64,000 nucleotides of DNA from Gracilibacillus suaedae (GCF_017599345.1 NZ_JAGFVL010000048.1:1-64000), one strand, 5' to 3'; counted from the stretch's first letter, positions 17,914 through 27,113 are shown. The notes: generated by a model from the letters alone, not told the origin. Program-made: numbers and translations.

Positions 17914-18762
17914 TCACTTTATCTTTCTTACTATAGTATGGTAGCTCTCCTCATCATAACCTTTTTCCATCGTATTGTAAGTGTGGATGGAATAATTAGC
18001 AAGTGGTAGTTTATTACTTTGTATAATTTCAGCTTTTAAACCGTAATTAATTCTTTTCATCGTTGCTAAATCAAATTCCTCTCCTTCGTAGCTACTCCCT
18101 TCTATGCTAATTTGGACATCTGGTAAATACGCCCTCTGCAAACTCTTTTCCCATTTTGGAACATAGCGGTCATATAAAACTTCAAACATCTCTAGGTTGG
18201 CAAAATGTCCATTGTTGTAATCCGCTATCAAATTTTTTATTATTTCGTCTTTTTCTTCTCTATCATCAAAATGATAGGAAGTAACAGCATTTACATCTAT
18301 ATGACCAATGGATATTCTGCTGTCGTATTTTTCTAGTTCGAATATTATATCTGAATATTTTTCATTGTACATATGTTGAACCAAATACTTTCCTAATCCG
18401 TCTAAACCAGAATGTGAACGTTCTATATCAATATGATCAACTTCGATACTGTCATCGCTTTGTTTTTCCAAAAATACTTGTGCTTTAAAAGAATATACAG
18501 GTTTACCTGTGGTCTCTACTGGGATAAGAAGACTGCTGTCATCAGTGAGGGGAATGCCTGGACTTGTATTAAATGCTATCTTATCTGGATCGGGTTTTAA
18601 TTCAATGTTGTATTTTTCTTTCCCAATACGAATTATTTCTTCTGCTATTTCTTTTTGGTTATCTTCATCATTTTTAAATTCGCGCGCTTCCTTTGATGCA
18701 CATCCCGTTAAATAATAGAGAATGAGGAAAGACCATAGTATGGTTGTTGTCAGCCGTTTCAT
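17914..18762 (-). CDS. Lipoprotein of unknown function
   Basis: 282 residues with a lipoprotein signal peptide: MKRLTTTILW, a hydrophobic core and lipobox LTGC, the cysteine being the lipidation site. The mature part is acidic and lysine-rich, with KYNIELKPDPDKIAFNTSPG and two repeats of an alpha/beta pattern. It may belong to the DUF1672-type lipoproteins, but I cannot be sure. The ATG at 18762 follows AAGAGGT. It is convergent with comK and shares its terminator hairpin. Confidence 0.75.
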   Translation of the reverse strand: MKRLTTTILWSFLILYYLTGCASKEAREFKNDEDNQKEIAEEIIRIGKEKYNIELKPDPDKIAFNTSPGIPLTDDSSLLIPVETTGKPVYSFKAQVFLEKQSDDSIEVDHIDIERSHSGLDGLGKYLVQHMYNEKYSDIIFELEKYDSRISIGHIDVNAVTSYHFDDREEKDEIIKNLIADYNNGHFANLEMFEVLYDRYVPKWEKSLQRAYLPDVQISIEGSSYEGEEFDLATMKRINYGLKAEIIQSNKLPLANYSIHTYNTMEKGYDEESYHTIVRKIK

Positions 18763-18801
18763 TATGTAACCTCTTACCAAATTGTTGATTTTATCTCATA
18801 A

Positions 18802-19098
18802 TTATCTATTATATCTCGAATTATCTTATTTTCAAGTGATTGGAAAAACATTGTTGATGAGCTTGAAATAGATACACACTCAGTTGTGATCACAGTGAAT
18901 TTATATTTGCATGAAGGTGAACCAAGTCAAGAAGTGTTAGATGTGGTTGCTGAAGAAATTGAGTTATCCAAAGATATTCCTCAAGGGATATATCATGTTT
19001 ATTTGCATGACAATCAAATTGATAAAACACGAGCAAATGGAAGAAAAGAATCTTCCATCTCACTCACGTATCCCAATGAAATGATTAAAAATGACTAG
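18802..19098 (+). pseudogene. Orphan short ORF, possibly a gene remnant
   Basis: The frame is open from 18802 to 19098. Its best start is a GTG at 18886, but no ribosome binding site precedes it. Protein-like sequence continues upstream of any start codon (WKNIVDELEIDTHSVV), which suggests a truncated gene. The product (VNLYLHEGEPSQEVLDVVAEEIE) is acidic and not recognised. Confidence 0.35.
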
Positions 19099-19107
19099 AA
19101 ATAGTGT

Positions 19108-19338
19108 TTAAAGTAATAGTAACGGCAACGAACATAAAAATAAAAGTGCAATAGGGAACATTGCTATTCTAAATGGTGTCCATTGCGTGGAGATAAGATC
19201 TACCGGATTTTTCGCTGGCGCATAAAGCCAGTTTGCGATTCGTTGTGATAATGATTTTTTCAATGGAATATCTGGTACATCTACTTCAAATTCATCTAAT
19301 TTTTGTTTTAATTCCTCGGGAATATCGTGTTTATTCAT
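19108..19338 (-). CDS. Small single-pass membrane protein, probable anti-sigma factor
   Basis: About 76 residues: a charged cytoplasmic part (NKHDIPEELKQKLDEFEVDVPD, LSQRIANWLY) and one C-terminal membrane segment (PFRIAMFPIALLFLCSLPLLLL). It overlaps the 3' end of the ECF sigma gene, and three consecutive ATGs (19344, 19341, 19338) follow GGAGG, so the exact start is uncertain. Overlap with a sigma gene plus this topology suggests it tethers that sigma factor. Family not recognised. Confidence 0.65.
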   Translation of the reverse strand: MNKHDIPEELKQKLDEFEVDVPDIPLKKSLSQRIANWLYAPAKNPVDLISTQWTPFRIAMFPIALLFLCSLPLLLL

Positions 19339-19828
19339 CATCATCAACCTCCAATAGGTCTTTTAGCTTTTTTAATGAACTGTGTAGTCTTGATTTTACT
19401 GTCCCAATAGGAATTTGTAAAATAGCAGCAATCTCTTTTTGACTTAAATCATGATAATAAGTAAAAATAATTACAGCTCTTTGTTCAGGTGGTAGCTGTT
19501 GTAAGGTAGTGCGAATCGTAATCTTTTCTTCTAGTGATACTGGTTCTTCTTGGTTCTGTTCATATAAAAATGGGAGTAGCTTTTTGAACTTGTTCCGTCT
19601 TTTTAGTTTCGTCATCGTTAACTGGTAAGCAATTCTGAATAAAAAAGTGCGAATATGGGACTTAGTGGAGTCATAGTCATTTGCATATTTTTGAAATTTG
19701 ATAAATGTATCTTGGACAATATCATAGCTTAACGCTTCATCCTGTGTGTAACGGTAGATAAACTGATAAATTTGTTGATGGTAAGTGGTAAATAACTCTT
19801 CCACTTGGATATTATCATTTGAAATCAT
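19331..19828 (-). CDS. ECF sigma factor (second module)
   Basis: About 165 residues with sigma-70 region 2 (FIYRYTQDEALSYDIVQDTF, RTFLFRIAYQLTMTKLKRR) and region 4 (QQLPPEQRAVIIFTYYHDLSQKEIAA, IPIGTVKSRLHSSLKKLK). The start at ATG 19828 follows GAGCGGTGG and overlaps the upstream gene by 14 bases. It is the middle gene of three overlapping ones: a membrane protein, this sigma factor, and a small probable anti-sigma. It recalls the sigY-type operons, but the partners differ. Confidence 0.9.
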   Translation of the reverse strand: MISNDNIQVEELFTTYHQQIYQFIYRYTQDEALSYDIVQDTFIKFQKYANDYDSTKSHIRTFLFRIAYQLTMTKLKRRNKFKKLLPFLYEQNQEEPVSLEEKITIRTTLQQLPPEQRAVIIFTYYHDLSQKEIAAILQIPIGTVKSRLHSSLKKLKDLLEVDDDE

Positions 19829-20186
19829 CAGACCACCGCTCTTTAATTCCTTTAAATACATATGCTAATCGCGTAATAAACCAAATGAATGTAATTAAAG
19901 AAAAAACAAATGTTTGGTGAAGAAAAAATTGTATCCAATGGTTTTCGATATTTTCTCCGGAAAGCAAGAATACAAATAATCCAGTAATACAGATAAACGT
20001 ATAAACAGCAGACGCAATAATGGTATAATCCCATCTAGTCCAGTAAAAATAAAGATCTGATTTTTTAAAATCGATATTTCCTAGTCTGTCTTTAACTACT
20101 TTTTTGTTCATAGTAGCAATAAGTGTGACAAACAATCCGCCCAAAATAAAAGCAACAATCGTACTGATCAACCAACCTAATTCCAT
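19815..20186 (-). CDS. Three-segment membrane protein coupled to an ECF sigma factor
   Basis: 123 residues with membrane segments near 5-25 (WLISTIVAFILGGLFVTLIA), 53-75 and 88-110, and a charged loop between the first two (KKVVKDRLGNIDFKKSD). It starts at ATG 20186 with AAGGAGATG and ends inside the sigma gene. Being first in the operon it may be a sensor or co-regulator. Upstream, ATGAAC (20234-20229 on the minus strand) and GTTCAT form a palindrome that could be a regulatory site. Not recognised as a named family. Confidence 0.7.
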   Translation of the reverse strand: MELGWLISTIVAFILGGLFVTLIATMNKKVVKDRLGNIDFKKSDLYFYWTRWDYTIIASAVYTFICITGLFVFLLSGENIENHWIQFFLHQTFVFSLITFIWFITRLAYVFKGIKERWSDDFK

Positions 20187-20253
20187 TTTATCATCTCCTT
20201 CATTTACTTATACCATGAACGGAGATGAAAAGTTCATTATTTTTTTAAAAAAA

Positions 20254-20649
20254 TTACAGCTTTACTTCTTCTTTGGAGGAAGACGTTGACTCATAAGCAT
20301 GTGCAAGTAATTCCTCTAAAATCAGTTCGACTTTTTTACGAATAGCTGGATTAAAGTAATTCCGTTTTTCCTCTTTTCCTTTGCAGAGGAATAGGTAAGA
20401 TGTGAACGAATCATTTTTTTCTGCTGCAACGACTTTAATTTTCTCCTGATACATTTGTTTGCGCAATTTTCTTCGTTCTTCGGTTGCGTTTTTTTCCATC
20501 TTTTCCAACAGCGCAATATATGGTTCATTTATCTTAAAAGGGGATAGTTGGTTCATTTTTTGTAAATCATGTTTAATAACCTTTAAGGCCATTGATAAAA
20601 ATAGAAAACGTGATGCTAATTTCCATTCTTGTTCGTTTAAATATCTCAT
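20254..20649 (-). CDS. yhjD: YhjD-like protein
   Basis: 131 residues, soluble and helix-rich with many Lys and Glu (LNEQEWKLASRFLFLSMALKVI, ERRKLRKQMYQEKIKVVAAEK). Function is unknown. The match to B. subtilis YhjD rests on general similarity and on the neighbours: yhjE and a sipV-like signal peptidase follow on the other strand, as in B. subtilis yhjD-yhjE-sipV. GGAGG lies about 12 bases before the ATG. Confidence 0.65.
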   Translation of the reverse strand: MRYLNEQEWKLASRFLFLSMALKVIKHDLQKMNQLSPFKINEPYIALLEKMEKNATEERRKLRKQMYQEKIKVVAAEKNDSFTSYLFLCKGKEEKRNYFNPAIRKKVELILEELLAHAYESTSSSKEEVKL

Positions 20650-20836
20650 TTTCCATTTCCACCTCCAAGGGAACGTTTGTTCTATTGTATACCCGAACCT
20701 CTAAAAAATGCAACAAAATTGTAAAAAAACTAAAAAGAAAATCAAGGATTTAAGTGAAAAATTAGGAAAACAACCAAAAAAATATTAAAATGAAACTAAC
20801 TCATTTTTTTGGTCAGGTGAAGGAGTTAAACAAGAT

Positions 20837-21505
20837 ATGATTACATATAATATAAGTAATTTAGATAAAATTGATGTGGAAGAAATTAAAGAACTAGTTG
20901 AAGCAAATGAATTAGGACAGTTAGTAAACTTCTTATTGCAAAGCTATGAAAGCTTAGGTCCTCTTCCTGGCTTCTTACTTCCTTTTATTGAAGCTTTTCT
21001 TCCCTTTTTGCCGGTTATCGTATTTGTGATGACGAATGCGGCGGCATATGGGTTATTAGAAGGATTTATTTTGTCATGGACAGGAGCCAGTTCAGGAGCA
21101 ATAGCAGTATTTATGTTGGTTCGTCGTTTCAAACATATTCGGCTATTGCAATGGATTAGCAGGAATAAACAAGTAAAAAAGGTAACCAACTGGTTGGAAC
21201 GTCATGGGTTTGGACCATTATTTCTTTTACTTTGTTTTCCTTTTTCCCCTTCTGCGGTGATTAATTTAGTAGCTGCTATCTCAGGAGTAGGCTTTTACCA
21301 ATTTGTATTGGCAGTATTATTAGGAAAAGGTGTCATGATCCTAACCTTGTCCTTCATTGGAGATAGTATTGTCTCCTTTGCACAAAATCCTGTTAAAACC
21401 ATAGTATTAGCAATAGGAATCTCTATTCTCTGGATCATAGGTAAATATATAGAGCAACGCCTGCAAAAAAGAGCTAAGGAAAAAAGTGGAGGTAAAAAGG
21501 GTTAG
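20837..21505 (+). CDS. yhjE: TVP38/TMEM64-family membrane protein (YhjE-like)
   Basis: 222 residues with five or six membrane segments and the SNARE-associated/VTT core: an early LPFIEAFLPFLPVIVFV stretch, GASSGAIAVFMLVRRF and HGFGPLFLLLCFPFSPSAVINLVAA. The family (DedA-related) is implicated in lipid scrambling or flipping across membranes; the substrate here is unknown. The start follows GTGAAGGAG. It lies directly before the signal peptidase gene, as in B. subtilis. Confidence 0.88.
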   Translation: MITYNISNLDKIDVEEIKELVEANELGQLVNFLLQSYESLGPLPGFLLPFIEAFLPFLPVIVFVMTNAAAYGLLEGFILSWTGASSGAIAVFMLVRRFKHIRLLQWISRNKQVKKVTNWLERHGFGPLFLLLCFPFSPSAVINLVAAISGVGFYQFVLAVLLGKGVMILTLSFIGDSIVSFAQNPVKTIVLAIGISILWIIGKYIEQRLQKRAKEKSGGKKG

Positions 21506-21563
21506 AATCTTCCAAAAGGGGGTAAATTAGTTAATAAAGAGAGTCTCTTTGGAGTGAAGGATT

Positions 21564-22109
21564 ATGGATAAGAAGCGTATTTGGTCAATTGTGCGAATTG
21601 TTGTTATTGCATTGGTGTTGGCTTTGTTTTTCCGATCTTATTTATTTGCAAGTTATGTTGTAAATGGTAAATCGATGGAACCAACACTGCATGATGGAAA
21701 TTTACTAATGGTCAATAAAATAGTATATGATTTAAAGGATATTAACCGTTTTGATGTCATTGTTTTTCACGCGAATGATAAGGAGGATTATGTAAAAAGA
21801 GTGATCGGAAAACCTGGTGATCATATTGTTTATCAAGATGACATGTTATATATCAATGGAGAGGCAATTGATGAACCATATCTGGATCCATATCGAAAAC
21901 CGAATGAAGTACTCACAGAAGATTTTACTTTAGAAGAAATAACCAGTGAAGAAGTCGTGCCAGATGGAAAATTGTTTGTATTAGGTGACAACCGGACAAA
22001 AAGCTATGACAGCAGAGCGATTGGTTTCGTGGAAGAAGAAACAGTGGTAGGAAAAGTAGATATTCGTTATTGGCCGATGTCAGAGCTTAACTTTCAATTT
22101 ATAAACTAA
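21564..22109 (+). CDS. sipV: Type I signal peptidase (SipV-like)
   Basis: 181 residues. One N-terminal membrane anchor (about 9-27) is followed by the S26 peptidase domain. NGKSMEPTLHDGN carries the nucleophilic serine, DYVKRVIGKPGD the general-base lysine, and LGDNRTKSYDSRAIG is the box E signature. It cleaves secretory signal peptides outside the membrane. The ATG at 21564 follows GGAGTGAAGG. The sipV label rests on synteny with yhjE. The terminator is at 22134. Confidence 0.93.
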   Translation: MDKKRIWSIVRIVVIALVLALFFRSYLFASYVVNGKSMEPTLHDGNLLMVNKIVYDLKDINRFDVIVFHANDKEDYVKRVIGKPGDHIVYQDDMLYINGEAIDEPYLDPYRKPNEVLTEDFTLEEITSEEVVPDGKLFVLGDNRTKSYDSRAIGFVEEETVVGKVDIRYWPMSELNFQFIN

Positions 22110-22133
22110 ATAAAGGTAAGCGCTTTAATTAAG

Positions 22134-22173
22134 AGCCCAATCCATAAATGTTTTTAATGGATCGGGCTTTTTT
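22134..22173 (+). terminator. Intrinsic terminator after the signal peptidase gene
   Basis: AGCCCAATCCAT pairs with ATGGATCGGGCT (one mismatch) around 22134-22168, followed by a run of Ts to 22173. Confidence 0.88.
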
Positions 22174-22241
22174 ATGGGATTTTATGGTACAATATAGTGG
22201 AGATAAAAAGGGGAAATCGCAAATAGGAAGGAGATGTAGCA

Positions 22242-23066
22242 ATGATCTCTGAATTAAAAATGAGTGATTTTAATAGATGTCAGCATTTGATAAACAAAGA
22301 TGGGCATATGGAAGTGGAAGCTGTCATTCTGGGCAATAATCCAGGGCGTATCTTTGTAGACAACCCAGAATCTCCGGATGCTGCATTTATGTGGCTTGGG
22401 AATAATGATGGATTTTTTTTATTAGGCAATGAGAAAAACGTGGTGTTTAGAAAACAATTAGACCACTTCATAGAGAAAAATATTTTCCCCGAAGCAAAAA
22501 TGCAAGGCTTGAATGATCTAGAAATAATAGCACACCATCCGGAATGGAACCCTGTGATAGAAACCATATTTAAGCAAAGAAATTTAGAGAATTGGAATCA
22601 GCGAGTATACCAACTTTCACAAACGAATTATATAGCAGAAAAAGAGCCAATTTTGAATCGCCAATATCAAATGACAAAAATCAATAAAGCACTCTATGAA
22701 AATAATACTATAGAAAATATTGAATTCTTACATACCAATATTATAGAGTTTTGGGCTTCAACTCAACATTTTTTTGACAAAGGTATTGGTTATTGTATTG
22801 TTTATGATCATCAGATCGTCAGTATTTGTTTTTCTGGTTTTGTTGCTGAAAAACAACAGTGCATAAATATCGAAACAGTAGAAGAGTATCGAGGCAAAAT
22901 GTTAGCACAAAAGGCTGCTCATCTGTTTGTGCAAGAATGTTTCGAGAAAAATGAAATACCATATTGGGATTGCATGGTAGAGAATAGTCCATCTGTTGCG
23001 GTTGCTGAGAAGTTAGGATTTACTAAAAAATTTGAATATAAAGGGTATCAATTTCCGATTGGATAA
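22242..23066 (+). CDS. GNAT-family acetyltransferase
   Basis: 274 residues. The C-terminal half (about 140-270) is a GNAT fold: GYCIVYDHQIVSICFSGFV, then ETVEEYRGKMLAQKAAHLFV (acetyl-CoA pyrophosphate loop with RGKMLA) and NSPSVAVAEKLGF. The N-terminal half fits the GNAT_acetyltran (PF12746) group that includes zwittermicin-resistance-like proteins. The substrate is unknown. ATG at 22242 follows AAGGAG. Confidence 0.82.
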   Translation: MISELKMSDFNRCQHLINKDGHMEVEAVILGNNPGRIFVDNPESPDAAFMWLGNNDGFFLLGNEKNVVFRKQLDHFIEKNIFPEAKMQGLNDLEIIAHHPEWNPVIETIFKQRNLENWNQRVYQLSQTNYIAEKEPILNRQYQMTKINKALYENNTIENIEFLHTNIIEFWASTQHFFDKGIGYCIVYDHQIVSICFSGFVAEKQQCINIETVEEYRGKMLAQKAAHLFVQECFEKNEIPYWDCMVENSPSVAVAEKLGFTKKFEYKGYQFPIG

Positions 23067-23081
23067 AAAGAGAGGTGCAAG

Positions 23082-23987
23082 ATGACAACTATCTATAAGA
23101 GTAAAGAAGGTAAACGAGTCATAACTGAAAAATACGAAAAGTATTTGGACAATCTTGCTTTCGATGTGGAACGGGAATATGTGGATACAAGCTTTGGCAC
23201 AACCCATATACTTGTAGCTGGTCCAGAAGGTGCTCAGCCTGTTATTATTCTTCAAGGTGGTAACTGTATTAATCCCATGACGCTTTCATGGTTTTCTCCA
23301 TTAGCAGAGCAATACCGAATTTATGCACCAGATACAATTGGTCATCCAGGATTTAGTGCTGAAAATAGAGTATCTGCAAAGGATCAGAGTTTTGCCCGTT
23401 GGATTGAGGAATTAATGAATCACTATCAGATATCCAAAAGTGCATTTATTGGCCCGTCTTACGGTGGTGGGATTATACTAAGATTAGCTACTTTTATGCC
23501 TGAAAAGATAGCATCTGCTATTTTAGTTGCACCGGCTGGTTTAAAACTCGGTTCTAAATGGCACATGATAAGAGATATATTGTACCCGCTTATTTGTTTT
23601 CATATCACTTCATCTAAAAAGCATCTCCACAAAATGACCAATGTTATGTCAGAAAACAGCATGAAAAAAATCGATGTAGAATTGATAGGTGATGTGATGA
23701 AATACGTAAAGCTAGAACAAAACATGCCAAAGTTAACAGAAAAGGAAGAGTTAGTAAACTATAATGCTCCTACCTTAGTTATAGCTGGGACAAAGGATGT
23801 CTACTTTCCCGAAAGTAAAATACGTCAAACAGCAGAAGAGATTATTCCTAATCTGGTGGCATTTAAAAGTTATGAAATGGGACATTTTCCTTCAGAAGCA
23901 TATCTAATGAAAATGAATCAGCAAATCGGGAAGTTTCTTGAGAAATATTATGAAGAGTACGATTTAGTACAAAGTTCTATCTATTAA
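23082..23987 (+). CDS. Alpha/beta-hydrolase
   Basis: 301 residues, cytoplasmic. The nucleophile elbow is GPSYGGG, the oxyanion strand VIILQGGN, the acid probably the Asp of AGTKDVYFP, and the catalytic histidine lies in MGHFPSEA. The ATG at 23082 follows AGAGGTG, 15 bases after the GNAT gene, so the two are probably co-transcribed. The substrate cannot be told. Confidence 0.88.
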   Translation: MTTIYKSKEGKRVITEKYEKYLDNLAFDVEREYVDTSFGTTHILVAGPEGAQPVIILQGGNCINPMTLSWFSPLAEQYRIYAPDTIGHPGFSAENRVSAKDQSFARWIEELMNHYQISKSAFIGPSYGGGIILRLATFMPEKIASAILVAPAGLKLGSKWHMIRDILYPLICFHITSSKKHLHKMTNVMSENSMKKIDVELIGDVMKYVKLEQNMPKLTEKEELVNYNAPTLVIAGTKDVYFPESKIRQTAEEIIPNLVAFKSYEMGHFPSEAYLMKMNQQIGKFLEKYYEEYDLVQSSIY

Positions 23988-24161
23988 GCTATTTTGTTTT
24001 CATGGATGTGGGAAACAAGAGTCTTCCAAGCTAATTTAACGTACGGTGTCAATCATCTGTAAAACAATATCGAGTAAATCAAAGAAGGTAAGCGTAGGTC
24101 AAAATCAACCATTGATGGAAGTCTCACTTTATATTTGATACTGGAAAGAGTGGAGAAAAAT

Positions 24162-24761
24162 ATGGCACAACACACAGTTGGTATTTTACTATTTAATCAA
24201 GTGGAAGTATTGGATTTTGCAGGGCCATTTGAAGTTTTTTCATTAACATCAAAATTAGAAACGAAGCTTTTTAATGTTATAACTATTTCAGAAGATGGAG
24301 AGATGATTAAAGCAAGACATGGTTTGAAGGTGATCCCGGATTATAATTTTCATAATCATCCTGCATTAGATATTTTGGTTGTTCCAGGAGGGTATGGAGC
24401 AGAAGAAATTGAAATAAATAATTCTAGCCTGATTGATTGGATTAAACAACAATATTCACAAGTTGAATATATGACATCGATATGTACAGGAGCATTACTC
24501 TTAGCTAAAGCAGGATTATTAAATGGGAAAAAGGCAACGACACATTGGATGGATCAAGATAGATTGGAAAAGGAGTTTCCATTGGTAGCTGTTCAGCGCA
24601 ATGTAAAGTTTATAGATGAGGGTAAGGTTATTACTTCTGGAGGGATCTCAGCAGGGATTAATATGTCTTTTCACCTTATCTCTCGTATTTATGGAAGAGA
24701 AGTTGCAGCAGAAACTGCGAAGAGGATGGAATATGATAGCTTTTCCCAAGATAGATCTTAG
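24162..24761 (+). CDS. DJ-1/PfpI-family protein
   Basis: 199 residues with the class I glutamine-amidotransferase-like fold. FNQVEVLDFAGPFEVFSL is the N-terminal strand and acidic site, and MTSICTGALLLAKAGLL holds the nucleophile-elbow cysteine. Relatives include ThiJ-type isonitrile hydratases, glyoxalases and the N-terminal part of GlxA-type AraC regulators. The reading frame is open upstream, but the ATG at 24162 follows GTGGAG. The exact activity is unknown. Confidence 0.87.
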   Translation: MAQHTVGILLFNQVEVLDFAGPFEVFSLTSKLETKLFNVITISEDGEMIKARHGLKVIPDYNFHNHPALDILVVPGGYGAEEIEINNSSLIDWIKQQYSQVEYMTSICTGALLLAKAGLLNGKKATTHWMDQDRLEKEFPLVAVQRNVKFIDEGKVITSGGISAGINMSFHLISRIYGREVAAETAKRMEYDSFSQDRS

Positions 24762-24796
24762 TAATTCGTTGCTCATACTTTCATTAATTCATATAA

Positions 24797-24840
24797 AATC
24801 TCCTGATAGTAGATTCACAACTATCAGGAGATTGTTTATA
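24797..24840 (+). terminator. Intrinsic terminator after the DJ-1 gene
   Basis: AATCTCCTGATAGT (24797-24810) pairs perfectly with ACTATCAGGAGATT (24820-24833), followed by a T-rich stretch. Confidence 0.88.
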
Positions 24841-24879
24841 AGGAAAGAAAGTATAAAAATTGGATGCCTGTCTAGCTCC

Positions 24880-25005
24880 GAGCGCCCAGAAACTAGGCGA
24901 CTTCACGAATCGCCCTACGATAAGTCATCATCGGTTCGTAAACTCACCGTGATTCCTTTATCTCAGTTGATGCCCTCCAGTCGCTACGTTTCTAAACGGG
25001 CGCTC
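24880..25005. repeat. Structured dispersed repeat, family A, short copy (126 bp)
   Basis: The ends are inverted repeats, GAGCGCCC (24880-24887) and GGGCGCTC (24998-25005). The arms extend through AGAAAC/GTTTCT with a 4-base bulge. Inside, GGCGA-CTTCACGAA-TCGCC is a second hairpin. A longer copy lies at 41842-42023, with the same ends and near-identical core but an additional segment. No ORF is conserved between the copies, so the conserved thing is the fold. It lies ten bases beyond the stop of the PASTA gene on the other strand. Confidence 0.85.
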
Positions 25006-25015
25006 TGCGCTTTTC

Positions 25016-26449
25016 TTATTTCTCGATCTGTTCTTCTGCCGATTCCTCTGTTTCCGGACTTAACTCTTCTTCGATTTCTTCAGGTGCTTCATTTCCACTT
25101 GGGCTGTCAAAGGATCCAGGATCAGCGTCTTTATTATTGCTTACGCGAATTTCTACGGTGTAGTCCATGGAAACAAAGGCATTAAAGTTGCTCATCCCGA
25201 CAACTGTACCCTTCACTTCAGGTGCATCGACATATTTAACAATGTAGGAGATATCTGCTCCTTTGGATTGATAATCCTCATAGAACAAACGTGGTAAATC
25301 TCCTTCTAATTGTCCGCGGTAATCTCTTAAATATGGTTTGCCCTCTGAGTAAGTGACAGTCATACTTTTATTATCTTGATCGGTTAATTCTGTTCCTGGT
25401 TCAATAGACTGGGCGATTAAATTTCCGTACTTTACTTTATTATGGAATCGTTGTCTCACTGTTACGGATAGACCTTCATAGCTTGCCGCCTCTTCCATGG
25501 AGAGAGACGCAAAATTTGGTACTTCAACAGATTTTCCAAGTGAAATCGTGACTTCCATTTCGTCCTTTTTGGCAATCATTGTTTCTGGATCAATATTTTG
25601 TTTACTAACTAATCCAGCTTCAATGTCATTGGATGCTTCTTCTTTGTAGGTGATTTCAATTTCATTGGTATCGGCCCATTGCTTTACTTCTTCTTTACCT
25701 TTATTAACAAAATCAGGAACTTCTATATCTTTTTCAAAGACTTCTTCCCCTTTTGAGAAATATACACTTGCATTATCTTGGCGACGATACTCTTCTTCAC
25801 TTATTTCTTCATCCCGCATCACAAAGCGGGTGAATTCTCCTTCTTCCACCTCATCACTGAATTCCGTAACAATTTGTAAGTTTTCTGCTTTGTTTTCTTC
25901 CTTCCAAGCTTCGACTTCGCTCCTAGTCATTTCGGAAAATTCAGGTAATTCGATATGCTCTTCTGGGTCTGCACCAATACTACTTGTTAGAGTAATCGTT
26001 GATCCTTTTTTAACCTTTTTTCCTTGTGCTATGCCTTGTTCGATGATTTGATTGGCATCATATTCCATACTGTATTCCTGTGTTAGTTCTATCTCCATAT
26101 CGTTCTCATCTGCCCATGCTCTTGCATCGGCAACTGGCCCGCCAACAAAGTCCTCCATATCGACATAGCGAATGCTGTAGTATATGAAGGCAATTAACAA
26201 TAATGCAAGAATTCCAAGAGCAATATAAATGATTAATTTCTTGCGTTTCTTCCATTGGTAATCTGGATCGATTTCAATATGTTCATGGTTGTCACGCGGA
26301 GGTTTTCTCACGCTTTTTTGCTCAGTAGGAAACGATTCTTCCTTAGGCTGCTCTTGGTCCGGTTTCTCATTACTGGTTGGTGGCTCCTTTTTTTCTTTAG
26401 GCAGTTTATCGTAATTATCTTTGTCAAAATTAGAAAGAAAATCACTCAT
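25016..26449 (-). CDS. Membrane-anchored PASTA-domain protein, ABC-operon partner
   Basis: 477 residues. A hydrophilic acidic cytoplasmic tail (1-68) leads to one membrane segment (about 71-91). Four PASTA-like repeats follow outside (about 95-375), each opening with a VPDF/LPEF/VPNF-like motif and containing a V-x(3)-G-ST-I/VT-xSxG-type end. Then comes a beta-rich domain and a very acidic tail. PASTA domains usually bind peptidoglycan, as in PrkC and PBPs; no kinase is present. The ATG lies within the end of the ATPase gene (eight-base overlap), so it belongs to the ABC operon. I infer an adapter role. Confidence 0.82.
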   Translation of the reverse strand: MSDFLSNFDKDNYDKLPKEKKEPPTSNEKPDQEQPKEESFPTEQKSVRKPPRDNHEHIEIDPDYQWKKRKKLIIYIALGILALLLIAFIYYSIRYVDMEDFVGGPVADARAWADENDMEIELTQEYSMEYDANQIIEQGIAQGKKVKKGSTITLTSSIGADPEEHIELPEFSEMTRSEVEAWKEENKAENLQIVTEFSDEVEEGEFTRFVMRDEEISEEEYRRQDNASVYFSKGEEVFEKDIEVPDFVNKGKEEVKQWADTNEIEITYKEEASNDIEAGLVSKQNIDPETMIAKKDEMEVTISLGKSVEVPNFASLSMEEAASYEGLSVTVRQRFHNKVKYGNLIAQSIEPGTELTDQDNKSMTVTYSEGKPYLRDYRGQLEGDLPRLFYEDYQSKGADISYIVKYVDAPEVKGTVVGMSNFNAFVSMDYTVEIRVSNNKDADPGSFDSPSGNEAPEEIEEELSPETEESAEEQIEK

Positions 26450-27113
26450 TGGTATTCAAGACGCCTTTCTTTAAATAAAATGTTTGATCAGACTGTTCCG
26501 CAATATCATTGGAGTGCGTAACCATAATCACACACTTTTCATGCTCATGTGCCAATTTCTTGAAAATATCGATGATTTCCTGTTCCATTTCTTCATCTAA
26601 ATTTCCGGTAGGTTCATCAGCAAGAATCAGTTCAACGTTAGTAGATAGCGCCCGTGCAATTGCCACACGCTGCTGCTCTCCACCTGATAGTTTATTAACC
26701 GTACGATTTGCTTTATCTTGGGAAATGCCAATATAATCTAACAAATTATATGCAACAGTTTTGTGATTATCGGGTAACTCATTTTCGGTAATGGACATAG
26801 AAATCAATACATTTTCAACAGCGGTAAAGGTAGGAATCAAGTTATAGCTTTGGAAAATAATACCGACCTTATTTCTACGGTAATTATCGTGTCCGATTTC
26901 TAGAATATTTTTTCCGTCGAAAACAACTTCTCCGTTGTGTGGCGTATCCATAGCACTAAGTAAGGACAACAGAGTCGTTTTGCCAGAACCAGATTGTCCT
27001 AATATCGTATAAAATTTCCCTTTGTCAAAGGAAACATTAGTATTTTTCAAGACAAAGCGACGACTTTCACCGTCTTGATAGTAATAATTTAAATCTTTTG
27101 CTTCTAATATCAT
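26442..27113 (-). CDS. ABC transporter ATP-binding protein (LolD/MacB type)
   Basis: 223 residues. Walker A is [12 protein letters not shown], the signature [15 protein letters not shown] and Walker [14 protein letters not shown], with a downstream VTHSND switch histidine. The sequence fits the MacB/YknY/LolD group, which works with FtsX-like permeases and usually powers mechanical work on periplasmic or envelope partners rather than simple import. It starts 16 bases after the permease gene and overlaps the PASTA gene by eight bases. Confidence 0.93.
   Translation of the reverse strand: MILEAKDLNYYYQDGESRRFVLKNTNVSFDKGKFYTILGQSGSGKTTLLSLLSAMDTPHNGEVVFDGKNILEIGHDNYRRNKVGIIFQSYNLIPTFTAVENVLISMSITENELPDNHKTVAYNLLDYIGISQDKANRTVNKLSGGEQQRVAIARALSTNVELILADEPTGNLDEEMEQEIIDIFKKLAHEHEKCVIMVTHSNDIAEQSDQTFYLKKGVLNTNE

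Noticed and set aside
24616-25185. 189-codon frame running from the DJ-1 gene through repeat family A
   Set aside because: It overlaps three unrelated features out of frame, and the frame is not kept in the other repeat copy.
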